The translations under genes and the position numbers were made by a program. From contig CAWGKW010000002.1 in NCBI GenBank assembly GCA_963823275.1, forward strand, positions 1,116,001-1,180,000: a DNA stretch of 64,000 nucleotides, in the 5' to 3' direction. Positions 56,318-64,000 of the stretch are shown piece by piece (the stretch's first letter is position 1; each line of letters begins with the position of its first letter). Source of the stretch: RHKX01 sp963823275. GTDB lineage: Bacteria > Actinomycetota > Thermoleophilia > Solirubrobacterales > 70-9. The notes below the pieces were generated by a model. That model had not been told where the DNA came from, did not search any database, and saw only the letters and a program-made list of their open reading frames with translations.

Positions 56318-57030
56318 CGGTGTTCGCGGATGACCTTCGAGACCAACTTGCGGAACTTCCGCACGTCGCTCTTCAGCCAGTCGACATGGTCGTTCCTCCA
56401 GCCTTCGAGATCCTTGAAGCGGCGCGATCCATTGGCCATCGCGTGGCCGATCACATCATCCATGCTGATTCGGTATCGCTGCTTGAGCCAGGCCGTGAGC
56501 TTGGTCGCGGACAGGATCTGCCGCCGGCGGTCGAGGATTGCCTTGTCGGCCGAGTGCTTTCCGACGAGGCTCTCCTGGACCATCTCGATCCCGATCGCCT
56601 GATGGTTGAGCCCGACGGTGTGACGACAGCGGACGTAGAGGCGCGTCAGCTGGTGGATCGTGCCGTCCTTTTCGATCACGTACTGCGAGCAGACTCCCGG
56701 TCGCTCGCCCAGCGCGGGGGAGTTGGCGGCGAAGGTGTTCCAGACCGGTGCATAGGTCGAGGTGGCCGTGTAATGAAGGACGATGACGTTCGGGCGCCCG
56801 AGACGCCAGGTCCGCTTGCCGTAGTGGCGATTGGAATAGTTGGCCATCTGCCGCTTGCGGTCCTTGCCATACGGGATCGGGTCGAAGTCGGCCTGCGGCT
56901 CGGGAACGCCTCCAGAGGCGGGCTTGAGAGCGCTCGCCGGTGTAGATGGGCCGGCCTGGGCGCCGATCGCCAGCGTGAGCGCGAGCACCGGCAGCGCCAC
57001 CGCCGACAGGCTTCGTGTGCGGTTCCTCAT
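56314..57030 (-). CDS. exported N-acetylmuramoyl-L-alanine amidase (amidase_2/PGRP fold)
   Basis: A 238-residue protein from ATG 57030 with a signal peptide (RSLSAVALPVLALTLAIGAQAG) and a zinc amidase domain. VIVLHYTATSTYAPVWNTF holds the first His, RCRHTVGLNHQAIGIEMV the second, and VIGHAMANGSRRFKD the third position. It cleaves the lactyl-amide bond between MurNAc and L-Ala in peptidoglycan. The amidase ends where the K+ channel begins. A TAACCT box 7 bases before ATG supports a leaderless transcript. It is divergent from the cation antiporter gene. Confidence 0.87.
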   Translation of the reverse strand: MRNRTRSLSAVALPVLALTLAIGAQAGPSTPASALKPASGGVPEPQADFDPIPYGKDRKRQMANYSNRHYGKRTWRLGRPNVIVLHYTATSTYAPVWNTFAANSPALGERPGVCSQYVIEKDGTIHQLTRLYVRCRHTVGLNHQAIGIEMVQESLVGKHSADKAILDRRRQILSATKLTAWLKQRYRISMDDVIGHAMANGSRRFKDLEGWRNDHVDWLKSDVRKFRKLVSKVIREHR

Positions 57031-57133
57031 CCGGCCGAGGTTAAGGCACCGGTTCCGGCTAGGTTGCGGAACTGATGTCGATGAATGGGTCCGATCGAAC
57101 CCCCTCCGTGTCGCCTGGAAGGGCCGCGAGCCC

Positions 57134-58315
57134 ATGCTGACAGTCGACGCGGGCGGCTTCCTGATCGTCGTCCTCACGGCCGCCGTGGCGGCCACCGCGG
57201 TCACCTTCGGCGGGCGTCGAGTGGTCGTCCCGGTCGTCGTCCTCGAGCTGGTCTTGGGGATTCTGATCGGCCCGGACGTGCTCGGCCTGGTCGAGCCCGA
57301 CGACTTCATCAAGTTCTTCGCCAATCTCGGGCTCGGCATGCTGTTCTTCTTCGCCGGCTACGAGATCGACTTCGAGCGGATCCGCGGGGCGCCGCTCAAG
57401 CTCGCCGCGGTGGGCTGGGCGATCTCGCTGGTCCTCGCCTATTCGATCGGCGGCCTCTTGGCGCTCGGCGGCGTGGTCCTCTCGCTGATATTCACCGGCT
57501 CGGCGATGGCGACCACGGCAATCGGCACCCTGATCCCGATCCTCGATGATGCCGATCAACTGAAGACGCGCTTCGGGACCTACCTGCTCGGGGCCGGCGC
57601 GGTCGGTGAGTTCGGTCCGATCCTGCTGGTCACGTTTCTCTTCTCCACCGACAAACCGCTCACCAGCGCATCCGTCCTACTGCTGTTCATCGCGCTTGCC
57701 GTGGCGGCTGCACTGCTCGCCGTACGCTGGGTCGGCACCGGCTGGGGGCAGTTCGAGGCGGCGATAGAGACCAGCTCTCAGCTCCCGATCCGACTCGCGG
57801 TCGTGCTGATCTTCTCGCTGGCCTATCTGGCCTCCGATCTCGGGCTCGACCTTTTGCTCGGGGGGTTCGTCGCCGGGATCATCGTTCGCCTGGCGCTCAG
57901 GGGGCGTGAGGTGGCGATCCTGGAGTCGAAGTTGAGCGCCGTCGGATACGGCTTCTTGATCCCGTTCTTCTTCGTCGCCAGTGGCATCGAGTTCGACATG
58001 AGCGCGCTGACCGCCGATCCCGCGCGGGCGGTCCTGGTTCCGATCTTCTTCGTCACGTTCCTGATCGTGCGGGGCGTTCCGGCGATGCTTCTCTACCGCA
58101 GCGTCCTCGACTTCCGCGATCGGGCCGCGCTGGCCTTCTTCAGCGCCACCGAGCTGCCGCTCGTCGTCGCGATCACGACGATCGCGGTCTCCGAGGGCCA
58201 GATGCGAACGACGACGGCAGCCGCCCTCGTCGGGGCGGCCGTGCTCTCGACCGCCGTCTATCCGTTGCTGGGGCTGCGCATGCGCGGCTCCAGCAACCGG
58301 CCCGAGGGAACCTAG
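57134..58315 (+). CDS. CPA2-family cation/proton antiporter (KefB/NapA-like)
   Basis: A 393-residue membrane protein with about 12 helices. ELVLGILIGPDVLGLV in the second helix, GMLFFFAGYEIDFERI and TGSAMATTAIGTLIPIL are typical of CPA2 exchangers, and FFFVASGIEFD follows. It lacks the C-terminal TrkA-N/RCK domain found on KefB/KefC. It exchanges Na+ or K+ for protons; which ion is not decidable. ATG 57134 is the first Met of the predicted first helix. It lies opposite the amidase-K+ channel pair, so two K+/Na+ systems are near neighbours. Confidence 0.88.
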   Translation: MLTVDAGGFLIVVLTAAVAATAVTFGGRRVVVPVVVLELVLGILIGPDVLGLVEPDDFIKFFANLGLGMLFFFAGYEIDFERIRGAPLKLAAVGWAISLVLAYSIGGLLALGGVVLSLIFTGSAMATTAIGTLIPILDDADQLKTRFGTYLLGAGAVGEFGPILLVTFLFSTDKPLTSASVLLLFIALAVAAALLAVRWVGTGWGQFEAAIETSSQLPIRLAVVLIFSLAYLASDLGLDLLLGGFVAGIIVRLALRGREVAILESKLSAVGYGFLIPFFFVASGIEFDMSALTADPARAVLVPIFFVTFLIVRGVPAMLLYRSVLDFRDRAALAFFSATELPLVVAITTIAVSEGQMRTTTAAALVGAAVLSTAVYPLLGLRMRGSSNRPEGT

Positions 58316-58318
58316 GAG

Positions 58319-59755
58319 CTAGGGAGTGCTGGCGGAGCGGGAGCGCTCGACTGGCGAGGAGCCGTTGGAGTCCAGGTTCGGCGCCATCGCGGCGAGCTCG
58401 GTCAGCTCCTCCTCGAGATCGGCTGCGAGTCCTCCCAGCGCCGGCATGCCCTCGTAGTCACCGATCAGCCCGAAGTTGATGCCGCCGTCGTAGCTCATGA
58501 TCCCCACGCAGGCCGCCTGCCGCTTCGCCAGCGGCACCATCGGGAAGATGTCGAGGAGCCGCCTGCCGAGCAGGTAGAGCGGGAACTGCGGCCCGGGCAC
58601 GTTGGTGACCACCAGATTGAAGAAGCGCTGCCGCGACTGCAGGCGGGCCGCTTGGGAGACGATCGTGGGCGGGGCGAAGTCCGTCATCTCCGTCAGCAGG
58701 TTCGCGCCGACGGCCTGTTTGGAGTTCTTCAGGTTGCCCATCGACCTGCGGACCAGACCGAGCCGCTCGATCGGATCCTCGCACCAGACCGGCAGCGGCG
58801 CCATCATCGCCGTCACCTGGTTGCCGAGAGCGCCATGCTGGTCGGCGGCCCGGATGCTCACCGGGACCATGGCTTTGAGTACCAGCTCGTCGGTGCTGTG
58901 GCCGAGGGAGCGCAGGTGTCTGCCCAGGGCTCCTGAGACGACGGTCAGGACGACATCGTTGACGGTGCCTCCGTACGTGTCCTTGATTCGCCTCAGATCA
59001 GCAAGATCGCCTCGCACCCAGGCGAAGCGTCGATGCGGGCCGATGTCGACGTTGAGGGGCGAGTCGGGCGCTGAGAGGCCCTTGCCCGCGATCGCCCCGG
59101 TGGCGCCGATCGCGTGGCGGATCGCGCCCAGCGCCTTCATCGGGCGCCGGATCAGGGCGCGGGCACCGCGGATCACCTCGGCGGGTTGGGTGATTCGCTC
59201 GGTCACGGCTGTGCCCAGGAGCTCGAGCGAGCTCGGTTCGGGGCGGGGCAGCCACTCAGGGGCGGCGTCCGCGGGGGCGGGGACGGCCTCGGCGTCGAAG
59301 AGCACCGTCGTTATGTCAACCCCCGACACTCCGTCGACGAGGCAGTGGTGGCTCTTGCAGAAGATCGCGAACCGGTCGTCGGACAGCCCGTCGACGACCC
59401 ACATCTCCCAGAGCGGCTTCGAGCGATCGAGGCCCTGAGAGAAGGCGCGCGCTGCGAACGTCCGCAGCTGCTCCTCGTCGCCCGGCGCGGGGAGGGCGGT
59501 GTGCCTGACGTGGTAGTCGAGGTTGAGGTGCGGATCGTCGACCCAGACGGGTCGGCCCTGATCGAGCGGCACGAAGCGAAGCTTCTGGCGGAAGCGGGGC
59601 ACGAGATGCAGCCTTGAGCTGAGGTGCTCGCGGAACTCGTCGAAGTCCGGCGGCGGGCCCTCGAAGATCATCGTCGAGGCAACATGCATGTGGGCGCCAT
59701 CGCGCTCGAGATGCAGAAAGGATGCGTCAAGGCCGGTGAGGCGATCGAGGTTCAT
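58319..59755 (-). CDS. WS/DGAT-family O-acyltransferase
   Basis: A 478-residue wax ester synthase/diacylglycerol acyltransferase. The N-terminal signature LTGLDASFLHLERDGAHMHV is followed by the catalytic HHxxxDG motif SHHCLVDGVSG (about residues 137-147). A later PTVNDV-like GTVNDVVLTVVSGALGRHL and NLVVTNVPGPQFPLYLLGRRL complete the family pattern. It joins fatty acyl-CoA to glycerides or fatty alcohols for storage lipid. ATG 59755 is chosen because AAAGG lies 8 bases upstream. Around the start are TTCAC/GTGAA (59767-59780) inverted repeats, a possible operator. An acyl-CoA ligase gene is 26 kb away. Confidence 0.93.
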   Translation of the reverse strand: MNLDRLTGLDASFLHLERDGAHMHVASTMIFEGPPPDFDEFREHLSSRLHLVPRFRQKLRFVPLDQGRPVWVDDPHLNLDYHVRHTALPAPGDEEQLRTFAARAFSQGLDRSKPLWEMWVVDGLSDDRFAIFCKSHHCLVDGVSGVDITTVLFDAEAVPAPADAAPEWLPRPEPSSLELLGTAVTERITQPAEVIRGARALIRRPMKALGAIRHAIGATGAIAGKGLSAPDSPLNVDIGPHRRFAWVRGDLADLRRIKDTYGGTVNDVVLTVVSGALGRHLRSLGHSTDELVLKAMVPVSIRAADQHGALGNQVTAMMAPLPVWCEDPIERLGLVRRSMGNLKNSKQAVGANLLTEMTDFAPPTIVSQAARLQSRQRFFNLVVTNVPGPQFPLYLLGRRLLDIFPMVPLAKRQAACVGIMSYDGGINFGLIGDYEGMPALGGLAADLEEELTELAAMAPNLDSNGSSPVERSRSASTP

Positions 59756-59864
59756 GCACACATCCTTTCACCTCTGTGAAGACTGTGACCGGACCCACAC
59801 ATACATGCGTTCGCCCCGCCTAGGGTTGGTGGAACCAGATAGATCGACAAGCAACACAGACCGC

Positions 59865-60035
59865 TCAATCCACGGCCCTGAAAATCAAACGGCCGGGAGC
59901 GGGGGACCCACTGGCCGGACGCACAGATCGAACCGGCAGGGGCGAATCGGGTCGTGATCGACCCGTAGCGCCTGACCCGAGTGACTCGGATCGGCCGCGA
60001 GCCCGTCAGCTAACCCCGTAGGCGGCGAAAGCGAG
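59865..60035 (+). promoter_or_regulatory. ydaO-yuaA class c-di-AMP riboswitch
   Basis: The 280-base gap before the RlpA-like gene carries the hallmark segments of the c-di-AMP riboswitch as found in actinobacteria: GAGCGGGGGACCCA (59897-59910), GGGGCGAATCGGG (about 59939-59951) and GCCCGTCAGCTAACCCCGTA (60001-60020) followed by GGCGGCGAAAGCGA. In other actinobacteria this element precedes cell-wall hydrolase and resuscitation-factor genes and turns them off when c-di-AMP is high. A TAGGGT -10-like box at 59821-59826 would start the RNA. The exact ends of the outer helix were not resolved. Confidence 0.85.
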
Positions 60036-60043
60036 GATCGAAG

Positions 60044-61006
60044 ATGAGACGCTTCCGCGATTGGCGGGGGAGGGTCGCAGCACTGTTGCTGTTGCCCGCA
60101 ACCGCATTGACGATTGGAATCTCGGCTGGCACGGCATCCGGCGCTCAGGGCCAGGGTGGCCCGGCAGCCTTCGCCGCGAGCAGCAAGACGGTCAAGCCGA
60201 ACGGCAAGGTCACTCTCCGCGGCCGCTTCCGGCCCGCTGCCACGGTCTCGAGTCCGGCCGGCGAGCCTCAGCCCGAGTCCCCAGCCCCGGCCACCACCCA
60301 ATCGGTGAGAATCCAGTTCAAGGCGTTCGGAGCCGATCTCTGGCGCGACGCCCGCCGCACGCGAGCGGCCCGATCCGGCCGCTTCAGCGAGCGGATCGAG
60401 GTCGAGCGCAGTGGCCGCTTTCGCGCGGTCAGCGCCGATGGCCGCAAGACGAGCCCCAAGAAGGTCAGGGTCCGCTCGATCACCAGGGCGCGAGTGGAGA
60501 GAAACGCCAGGGTCGGACAGGCCGTGGCGATCAGCGGTCACGTCTCACCGGCGGGCACGCGGCGCAAGGTCACGGTTCAGGTGGCCGGCGATCGGCTGCG
60601 TGTCTGGACCGACAGGTCGGGGGCCTTCGCTGCGAAGTGGAAGCCTCGCTCTGCGGGCACGTCGAAGGTTAGGGTCCGCGCGGCCGGCAACCTGATCGCC
60701 GCCGGCAGCAAGGCCAAGGCGGGACGAGTCTCGGTGTACAGACCCGCCGAGGCCTCCTACTACGGGCCCGGGCTTTACGGCAACGGCGTCGCCTGCGGCG
60801 GCACCCTGACCGCGTCGACCATCGGCGTCGCCCACAAGACCCTGCCCTGCGGCACGAAGCTGACCATCCGCTACCACGGCCGAGAGGCCACGGCGAGGGT
60901 CATCGATCGCGGCCCCTACATCGCGGGCCGTGAGTTCGATCTCACCGAGGCGTTGAGAAACAAGCTCGGCTTCGGTGGCGTCGGAACGATCCTGGTCGAC
61001 CGCTAG
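60044..61006 (+). CDS. secreted RlpA-like double-psi beta-barrel cell-wall protein
   Basis: A 320-residue exported protein. A signal peptide (VAALLLLPATALTIGISAGTASGA) is followed by two Ig-like beta-sandwich repeats (about residues 45-135 and 140-225, each starting with a V.R.G..V.I/L..G pattern) and a C-terminal double-psi barrel (about 228-320). The barrel holds ASYYGPGLYGNGVACGGTLT, AHKTLPCGTKLTI and VIDRGPYIAGREFDLT; the Asp of DRGP matches the RlpA catalytic Asp, and two Cys may form a disulfide. It is likely a peptidoglycan-acting lytic enzyme or wall-binding protein. The c-di-AMP riboswitch directly upstream supports a wall-growth role. Confidence 0.85.
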   Translation: MRRFRDWRGRVAALLLLPATALTIGISAGTASGAQGQGGPAAFAASSKTVKPNGKVTLRGRFRPAATVSSPAGEPQPESPAPATTQSVRIQFKAFGADLWRDARRTRAARSGRFSERIEVERSGRFRAVSADGRKTSPKKVRVRSITRARVERNARVGQAVAISGHVSPAGTRRKVTVQVAGDRLRVWTDRSGAFAAKWKPRSAGTSKVRVRAAGNLIAAGSKAKAGRVSVYRPAEASYYGPGLYGNGVACGGTLTASTIGVAHKTLPCGTKLTIRYHGREATARVIDRGPYIAGREFDLTEALRNKLGFGGVGTILVDR

Positions 61007-61036
61007 GCCGTTCGGCCCGCCGGCGAGCGGTCTCGC

Positions 61037-62176
61037 TCAGCCGAGCGCCAGCTGAACGGGCCCCGTCTCCGTCGTCGCATCCGCGGCGGCGCCGGCGGGG
61101 CCCGCCGCGTCCTCGCCGGCCCGGATCAGGTTCGACATCCCCACCCCGAGCAGCCGAACCGGCGCGTCGCGCTCGAAGGCATCAAACAGCGCCAGCGCCG
61201 AGGCCTCGACCTCGCCGGGGTCGGCGGTCGCATCAGTCAGGGTTCGGGAGCGGGTGAAGGTGCGGAACGGGGCGAGCCGGATCTTCAGGGTCACCGTGCG
61301 GCCGCGGATCTCCTGCTTGCCGAGATGCTCGGCCACGGTCCGCGCCATCTTCGAGACCTCCCGTCGCATCATCGTCGGGTCCGATTGATCGCTGGCGAAG
61401 GTGTGCTCGCGGCTCTCGGACTTGCGCTCGCGCTCCACGGCGATCTCGGAGCTGCCGAAACCGCAGGCACGGCGACCCAACGATCGTGCGTGCTTGGGGC
61501 CGAGGATGGCCGCGAGGCTCATCTCGGGTGCTCCCGCCAGATCGGCGACGGTCTTGATCTCGAGGGCGTTCAAACGCTCCTCGGTGCGCGGCCCGACGCC
61601 GGGGATGATCCGCGCCGGTCGATCGCCGACGACCTCGAGAAAGCGCTCGCGCGGCAGCACGCACAGGCCATCCGGCTTGTCGAGGTCGGAGGCGATCTTC
61701 GCGATCAGCCGGTTCGGGCCGACGCCGATCGAGCAGTTCAGCCCGGTTCGGGCCAGGACATCCCGCTTGATCTGGCGGGCACGGGTCTTCGGGGCGGGAG
61801 AATCGCTGAGGTCGAGGTAGGCCTCGTCCATGCCGACGACCTCGACCAGGTCGCTGTATCGATGGAAGATCTCCATGACCTGAGCGGAGGTTCTCCGGTA
61901 TCGGTCCATGTTGCGCGGGATCACCACCGCCTGGGGACACCGTCGCCTGGCGACGGCGATCGGTAGCGCCGAGTGGACGCCGAACTTCCGAGCCTCATAG
62001 GAGGCTGTCATCACCACCCCTCTCGAGTTCGGATCGATCGGGCCCACGATCACGGGTTTCCCCCGAAGCTCGGGCCTGCTCAGCAGCTCCACGGAGACGT
62101 AGAAGGCGTCCATGTCCACGTGGGCAACGGCGTGCTCCCAACTCGACGGGTCCCCGTACAGACGTTCGCTCGGCAT
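61037..62176 (-). CDS. dinB: DNA polymerase IV (Y-family)
   Basis: A 379-residue translesion polymerase. The palm motifs are AHVDMDAFYVSVE (residues 18-30) and VVGMDEAYLDLS with the catalytic acidic pair. YEARKFGVHSALPI and the helix-hairpin-helix GVGPRTEERLNALEIKTV fit the fingers and thumb. A little-finger domain begins near residue 240 (RKSESREHTF). The protein ends with Ala/Gly-rich residues rather than a clear beta-clamp motif. TAGCAT 6 bases before ATG 62176 suggests a leaderless transcript, with no obvious LexA box in the short divergent gap. Confidence 0.94.
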   Translation of the reverse strand: MPSERLYGDPSSWEHAVAHVDMDAFYVSVELLSRPELRGKPVIVGPIDPNSRGVVMTASYEARKFGVHSALPIAVARRRCPQAVVIPRNMDRYRRTSAQVMEIFHRYSDLVEVVGMDEAYLDLSDSPAPKTRARQIKRDVLARTGLNCSIGVGPNRLIAKIASDLDKPDGLCVLPRERFLEVVGDRPARIIPGVGPRTEERLNALEIKTVADLAGAPEMSLAAILGPKHARSLGRRACGFGSSEIAVERERKSESREHTFASDQSDPTMMRREVSKMARTVAEHLGKQEIRGRTVTLKIRLAPFRTFTRSRTLTDATADPGEVEASALALFDAFERDAPVRLLGVGMSNLIRAGEDAAGPAGAAADATTETGPVQLALG

Positions 62177-62243
62177 GGATCGATGCTAGCTCCCGCCGGG
62201 GACGAAGTTCGCCGTCGGCGACGCTCGCTGGTACCTTGGGCCC

Positions 62244-62549
62244 GTGAGCGCGGAGGGGAAGAACCTTGGGGCGATCTCAAAGGCGATCGACCAGCACAAC
62301 TCCGGCTGTCCGTTCCCGGCAGCCGAGGTTCGGATGAACCCGTTCGAGGCCGAGCGGCTCGGATGGGAGGAGATCCGTGGACTCCCGATCGTTCCCGACG
62401 CCGAGATCGGCACCGGCCGCTTCCGCATCGTCTGCTCCCGGGACCTCGACGGGGCGGGCATCGAGGAGACGGAGGCGATCGGCGAGCCGGCCGAGGTCGG
62501 TACCCCGGTCGAGGTTCCGGTCCCGGTCCGCACCGGCGACCCCAGCTAG
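62244..62549 (+). CDS. small conserved-looking hypothetical protein
   Basis: A 101-residue acidic protein from GTG 62244, which lies 6 bases after a TACCTT -10-like box. It contains CPFPAAEVRMNPFEAERLGWEEIRGLPIVPDAEIGTGRFRIVC, which looks like a compact alpha/beta fold (a single Cys near the start and one after the FRI strand), and an acidic Pro/Val-rich tail. I do not recognise a family. The compact Asn-Pro-Phe-Glu-x-x-R-L-G stretch suggests a conserved core, possibly specific to this lineage. It is divergent from dinB. Confidence 0.65.
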   Translation: MSAEGKNLGAISKAIDQHNSGCPFPAAEVRMNPFEAERLGWEEIRGLPIVPDAEIGTGRFRIVCSRDLDGAGIEETEAIGEPAEVGTPVEVPVPVRTGDPS

Positions 62550-62653
62550 GACGCACCGCTCGCTGACGCTCGGGTGTCGACCCGCGCCCGCGCCACCCGC
62601 GGATCAGCGTCTGCGAGGACGGACCCCGAGGCGAGATCGGCGAGGCTGGGCCG

Positions 62654-62700
62654 TCGGTCGTGTCATTGCTACCCCTGAGGGAACACGATCACACGACCGA
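62654..62700. repeat. dispersed hairpin repeat, copy B
   Basis: TCGGTCGTGT (62654-62663) and ACACGACCGA (62691-62700) form a perfect 10-bp inverted repeat with a 27-base middle. CGATCACACGACCGATT (62687-62703) is identical to copy A at 14482-14498. It lies between the convergent ends of the 62244 gene and ccdA, in the 192-base gap 62550-62741 that holds nothing else recognisable. A bidirectional terminator or dispersed repeat are both possible. No T-tract follows. Confidence 0.72.
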
Positions 62701-62741
62701 TTTCGAAGCATGCCCTCGGCCGGCCACGCCGATCGGGCCAC

Positions 62742-63482
62742 TCACACCTCGTTGAAGAAGTTGATCCCGAGGCCGTCGAGGGCCTGCTGGGCCTCGATGT
62801 TGAGGCGGGTCAGCTCGCCGGTGAAGACGAGCACGCCCATGAAGATCAAGACGACGCCACCGGTGGCCATGATCGCCGGGTAATGGCGCCTGACGAAGCT
62901 GAAGGCGGTCGTCATCCGGGCGAACCCGATCGCCGTGAGCAGGAACGGGATGCCGAGGCCGGCCGAATAGACGGCGAGCATCAGCCCTCCCTCGAGGACC
63001 GAGCCGGTCGAGCCCGCGAGGGTCAGGATCGCGGCCAGCGTCGGCCCGATGCAGGGGGTCCAGGCGATCGCGAAGGCGGCTCCGGCAATCATCGGCCCGC
63101 CGCTGCCGGCCCGTTCCATCAGCGCGTCCATTCGCCACTCCCGGTTGAGCCTGACGACGAACAGCTGGGCGACGAACAGGACGCCCATCAGGATGATCAG
63201 GGTTCCGGCGATCTTGTCGAGGGTGTCCTGGTTCTGGCGCAGCGACTGGGTCAGGCCCACGGCGGTCAGGCCGAGCAGGATGAAGATCACCGAGAAGCTG
63301 GCGATGAAGGTCAGGGCGGGGGGGACGACCCGGCGCCAGCTCACCGAGTCGAGATCGGCCGCCGCAACACCGGTCACGGCTGACAGGTAGCCCGGTACCA
63401 GGGGAAGAACGCAGGGCGAGAAGAACGAGACCATCCCCGCGAACAGGGCGGTGAGCAGGCCGACTCCACCGATCTCGGGCAC
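62742..63482 (-). CDS. ccdA: CcdA-family cytochrome c biogenesis / thiol-reductant transmembrane protein
   Basis: A 246-residue protein with six membrane helices. The two redox cysteines lie in FFSPCVLPLVPGY (about residue 24) and WTPCIGPTLAAIL (about residue 141), the CcdA/DsbD pattern, where they pass electrons from cytoplasmic thioredoxin to the outside. GTG 63482 starts 11 bases after the thioredoxin-like gene upstream on the minus strand, so the two are a likely operon. Other system II cytochrome c genes (ResB, CcsA, ResA) are not in the window. Confidence 0.9.
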   Translation of the reverse strand: MPEIGGVGLLTALFAGMVSFFSPCVLPLVPGYLSAVTGVAAADLDSVSWRRVVPPALTFIASFSVIFILLGLTAVGLTQSLRQNQDTLDKIAGTLIILMGVLFVAQLFVVRLNREWRMDALMERAGSGGPMIAGAAFAIAWTPCIGPTLAAILTLAGSTGSVLEGGLMLAVYSAGLGIPFLLTAIGFARMTTAFSFVRRHYPAIMATGGVVLIFMGVLVFTGELTRLNIEAQQALDGLGINFFNEV

Positions 63483-63493
63483 GGGCCGGGCGC

Positions 63494-64000
63494 TCAGGTG
63501 ATGGCGAGCGCGAGCCGGCGGCGATGATCGCGCGCCAGCTCGCTCGCGGGCCCGAGCTCGGTGAAGATGGCGACCATCACCCGCCGCAGGAGATCGGTCC
63601 GGTCGGGATCATCAGAGGCCGAGATCTCGCTCTGGAGCAGCTCGAGGGCGCCCTCGATGTCGCCCGAGTCCCATGCCTCGAGGGCGGGCTGGGCGGCGCC
63701 TCCGTCACCCAGCTCGAGGCGGGCGATCAGGCCTGATGCCGTGAAGTCGGATTCGAAGGGCTCGAGCACTGCGGTTGCGCCGGCGCCATCGCCGCCGGCG
63801 ATCAACAGGCGGGCCAGCTTGATCGCAGCCTCCGATTGCGTCGGGTCGAGCTCCAGCGCCCTGCGCAGTGAGGCCTCGTCGCCGGCGCCGGCGAGCCGGT
63901 CGGCCTCTGAGGGAGCGAGGCCGTCGAAGAAGGCCGCGACCTGAGCGGGTGGGATCGCCCCGGTGAACTCGGCGGCGACGACCCCGTCCCTGAACGCCTT
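63494..64000 (-). CDS. CnoX/YbbN-like thioredoxin-TPR protein, C-terminal part
   Basis: The gene enters from beyond the right edge; 168 residues before the stop are visible. The first visible residues (KAFRDGVVAAEFTGAIPPAQVAAFFDGL) are the last strand and helix of a thioredoxin domain. A helical region with TPR-like repeats follows (SEADRLAGAGDEASLRRALELDPTQSEAAIKLARLLIAGGD, then QPALEAWDSGDIEGALELL). The active-site Cys region is outside. CnoX-type proteins hold unfolded proteins and hand them to chaperonins. It lies just upstream of ccdA in the same direction, which fits a redox partner. Confidence 0.85.
   Translation of the reverse strand, partial: KAFRDGVVAAEFTGAIPPAQVAAFFDGLAPSEADRLAGAGDEASLRRALELDPTQSEAAIKLARLLIAGGDGAGATAVLEPFESDFTASGLIARLELGDGGAAQPALEAWDSGDIEGALELLQSEISASDDPDRTDLLRRVMVAIFTELGPASELARDHRRRLALAIT

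Overview
The window is about 64 kb of GC-rich (roughly two thirds G+C) bacterial chromosome, densely coded on both strands, with no insertion sequence, prophage, CRISPR array or rRNA. The gene set points to a deep-branching actinobacterium, most likely class Thermoleophilia (Solirubrobacterales-like). The reasons are an actinobacterial integration host factor next to gmk and rpoZ, a pyrR-pyrB-pyrC-x-carA-carB operon, a GarA-like/FtsR-like pair, an RsiG-like small protein, a WS/DGAT acyltransferase, and many genes whose start codon lies only 6-7 bases after a TANNNT -10 box (leaderless transcripts). The taxonomic placement is an inference from gene content.

Layout. 1-8.1 kb: the end of an SDR dehydrogenase, a small membrane protein, CorA, then a SAM-I riboswitch with terminator controlling a zinc-ribbon threonine-synthase-like enzyme and a CysO-like sulfur carrier. 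These are followed by two CDP-glucose pathway genes, a GT4 glycosyltransferase, a GroES-like protein with a zinc ribbon, a lipoprotein and a TMEM175-like channel. 8.1-16.8 kb: a large secreted esterase/lipase-like protein, two sulfatases facing each other, tRNA-Arg(CCG), a secreted protein divergent from RNase Z across a 32-bp perfect palindrome, and another small secreted protein. 16.8-26.6 kb: the pyrimidine operon pyrR-pyrB-pyrC-isochorismatase-carA-carB-pyrK-pyrD, headed by a PyrR-binding RNA hairpin over the ribosome binding site. 26.7-31.6 kb: housekeeping genes mihF, gmk, rpoZ, coaBC, dxr and rseP. 31.6-41.3 kb: an acyl-CoA ligase, an RNase II/R-type nuclease coupled to a PpnN-like nucleosidase, EttA, a YjbR-family protein, a secreted protein with an apparent frameshift, an SMP-30-like propeller and ispG.

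41.3-50 kb: a gene-poor 500-bp stretch with one possible tiny gene, a GNAT, proS and a CDP-alcohol phosphatidyltransferase. Then, behind a good sigma-70-type promoter, comes a regulatory cluster of RsiG-like, GarA-like and FtsR-like proteins. It is followed by an SRPBCC protein, an AGPS-like flavoprotein, an HTH-membrane-anti-sigma-like protein and a thioesterase. 50-64 kb: NadE, a secreted HEYNH putative metalloprotease, a stand-alone molybdopterin oxidoreductase, a peptidoglycan amidase coupled to a K+ channel, a CPA2 antiporter, WS/DGAT, a c-di-AMP riboswitch in front of an RlpA-like cell-wall protein, DNA polymerase IV, a small unknown protein, CcdA and the C-terminal part of a CnoX-like thioredoxin.

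The most interesting system is the SAM-I riboswitch / ThrC-like / CysO-like module. The carrier closely matches the form of mycobacterial CysO, including the ending ILPAVAGG, but its partner is a ThrC-fold enzyme rather than CysM, and the control signal is SAM. This suggests a protein-thiocarboxylate route to homocysteine from an activated homoserine, so the usual threonine synthase label may be wrong. Other notable signals are the PyrR translational hairpin, the single-motif RsiG-like c-di-GMP candidate with a Gln-to-His change, the isochorismatase inside the pyr operon, and a dispersed 46-47-base hairpin repeat present twice.
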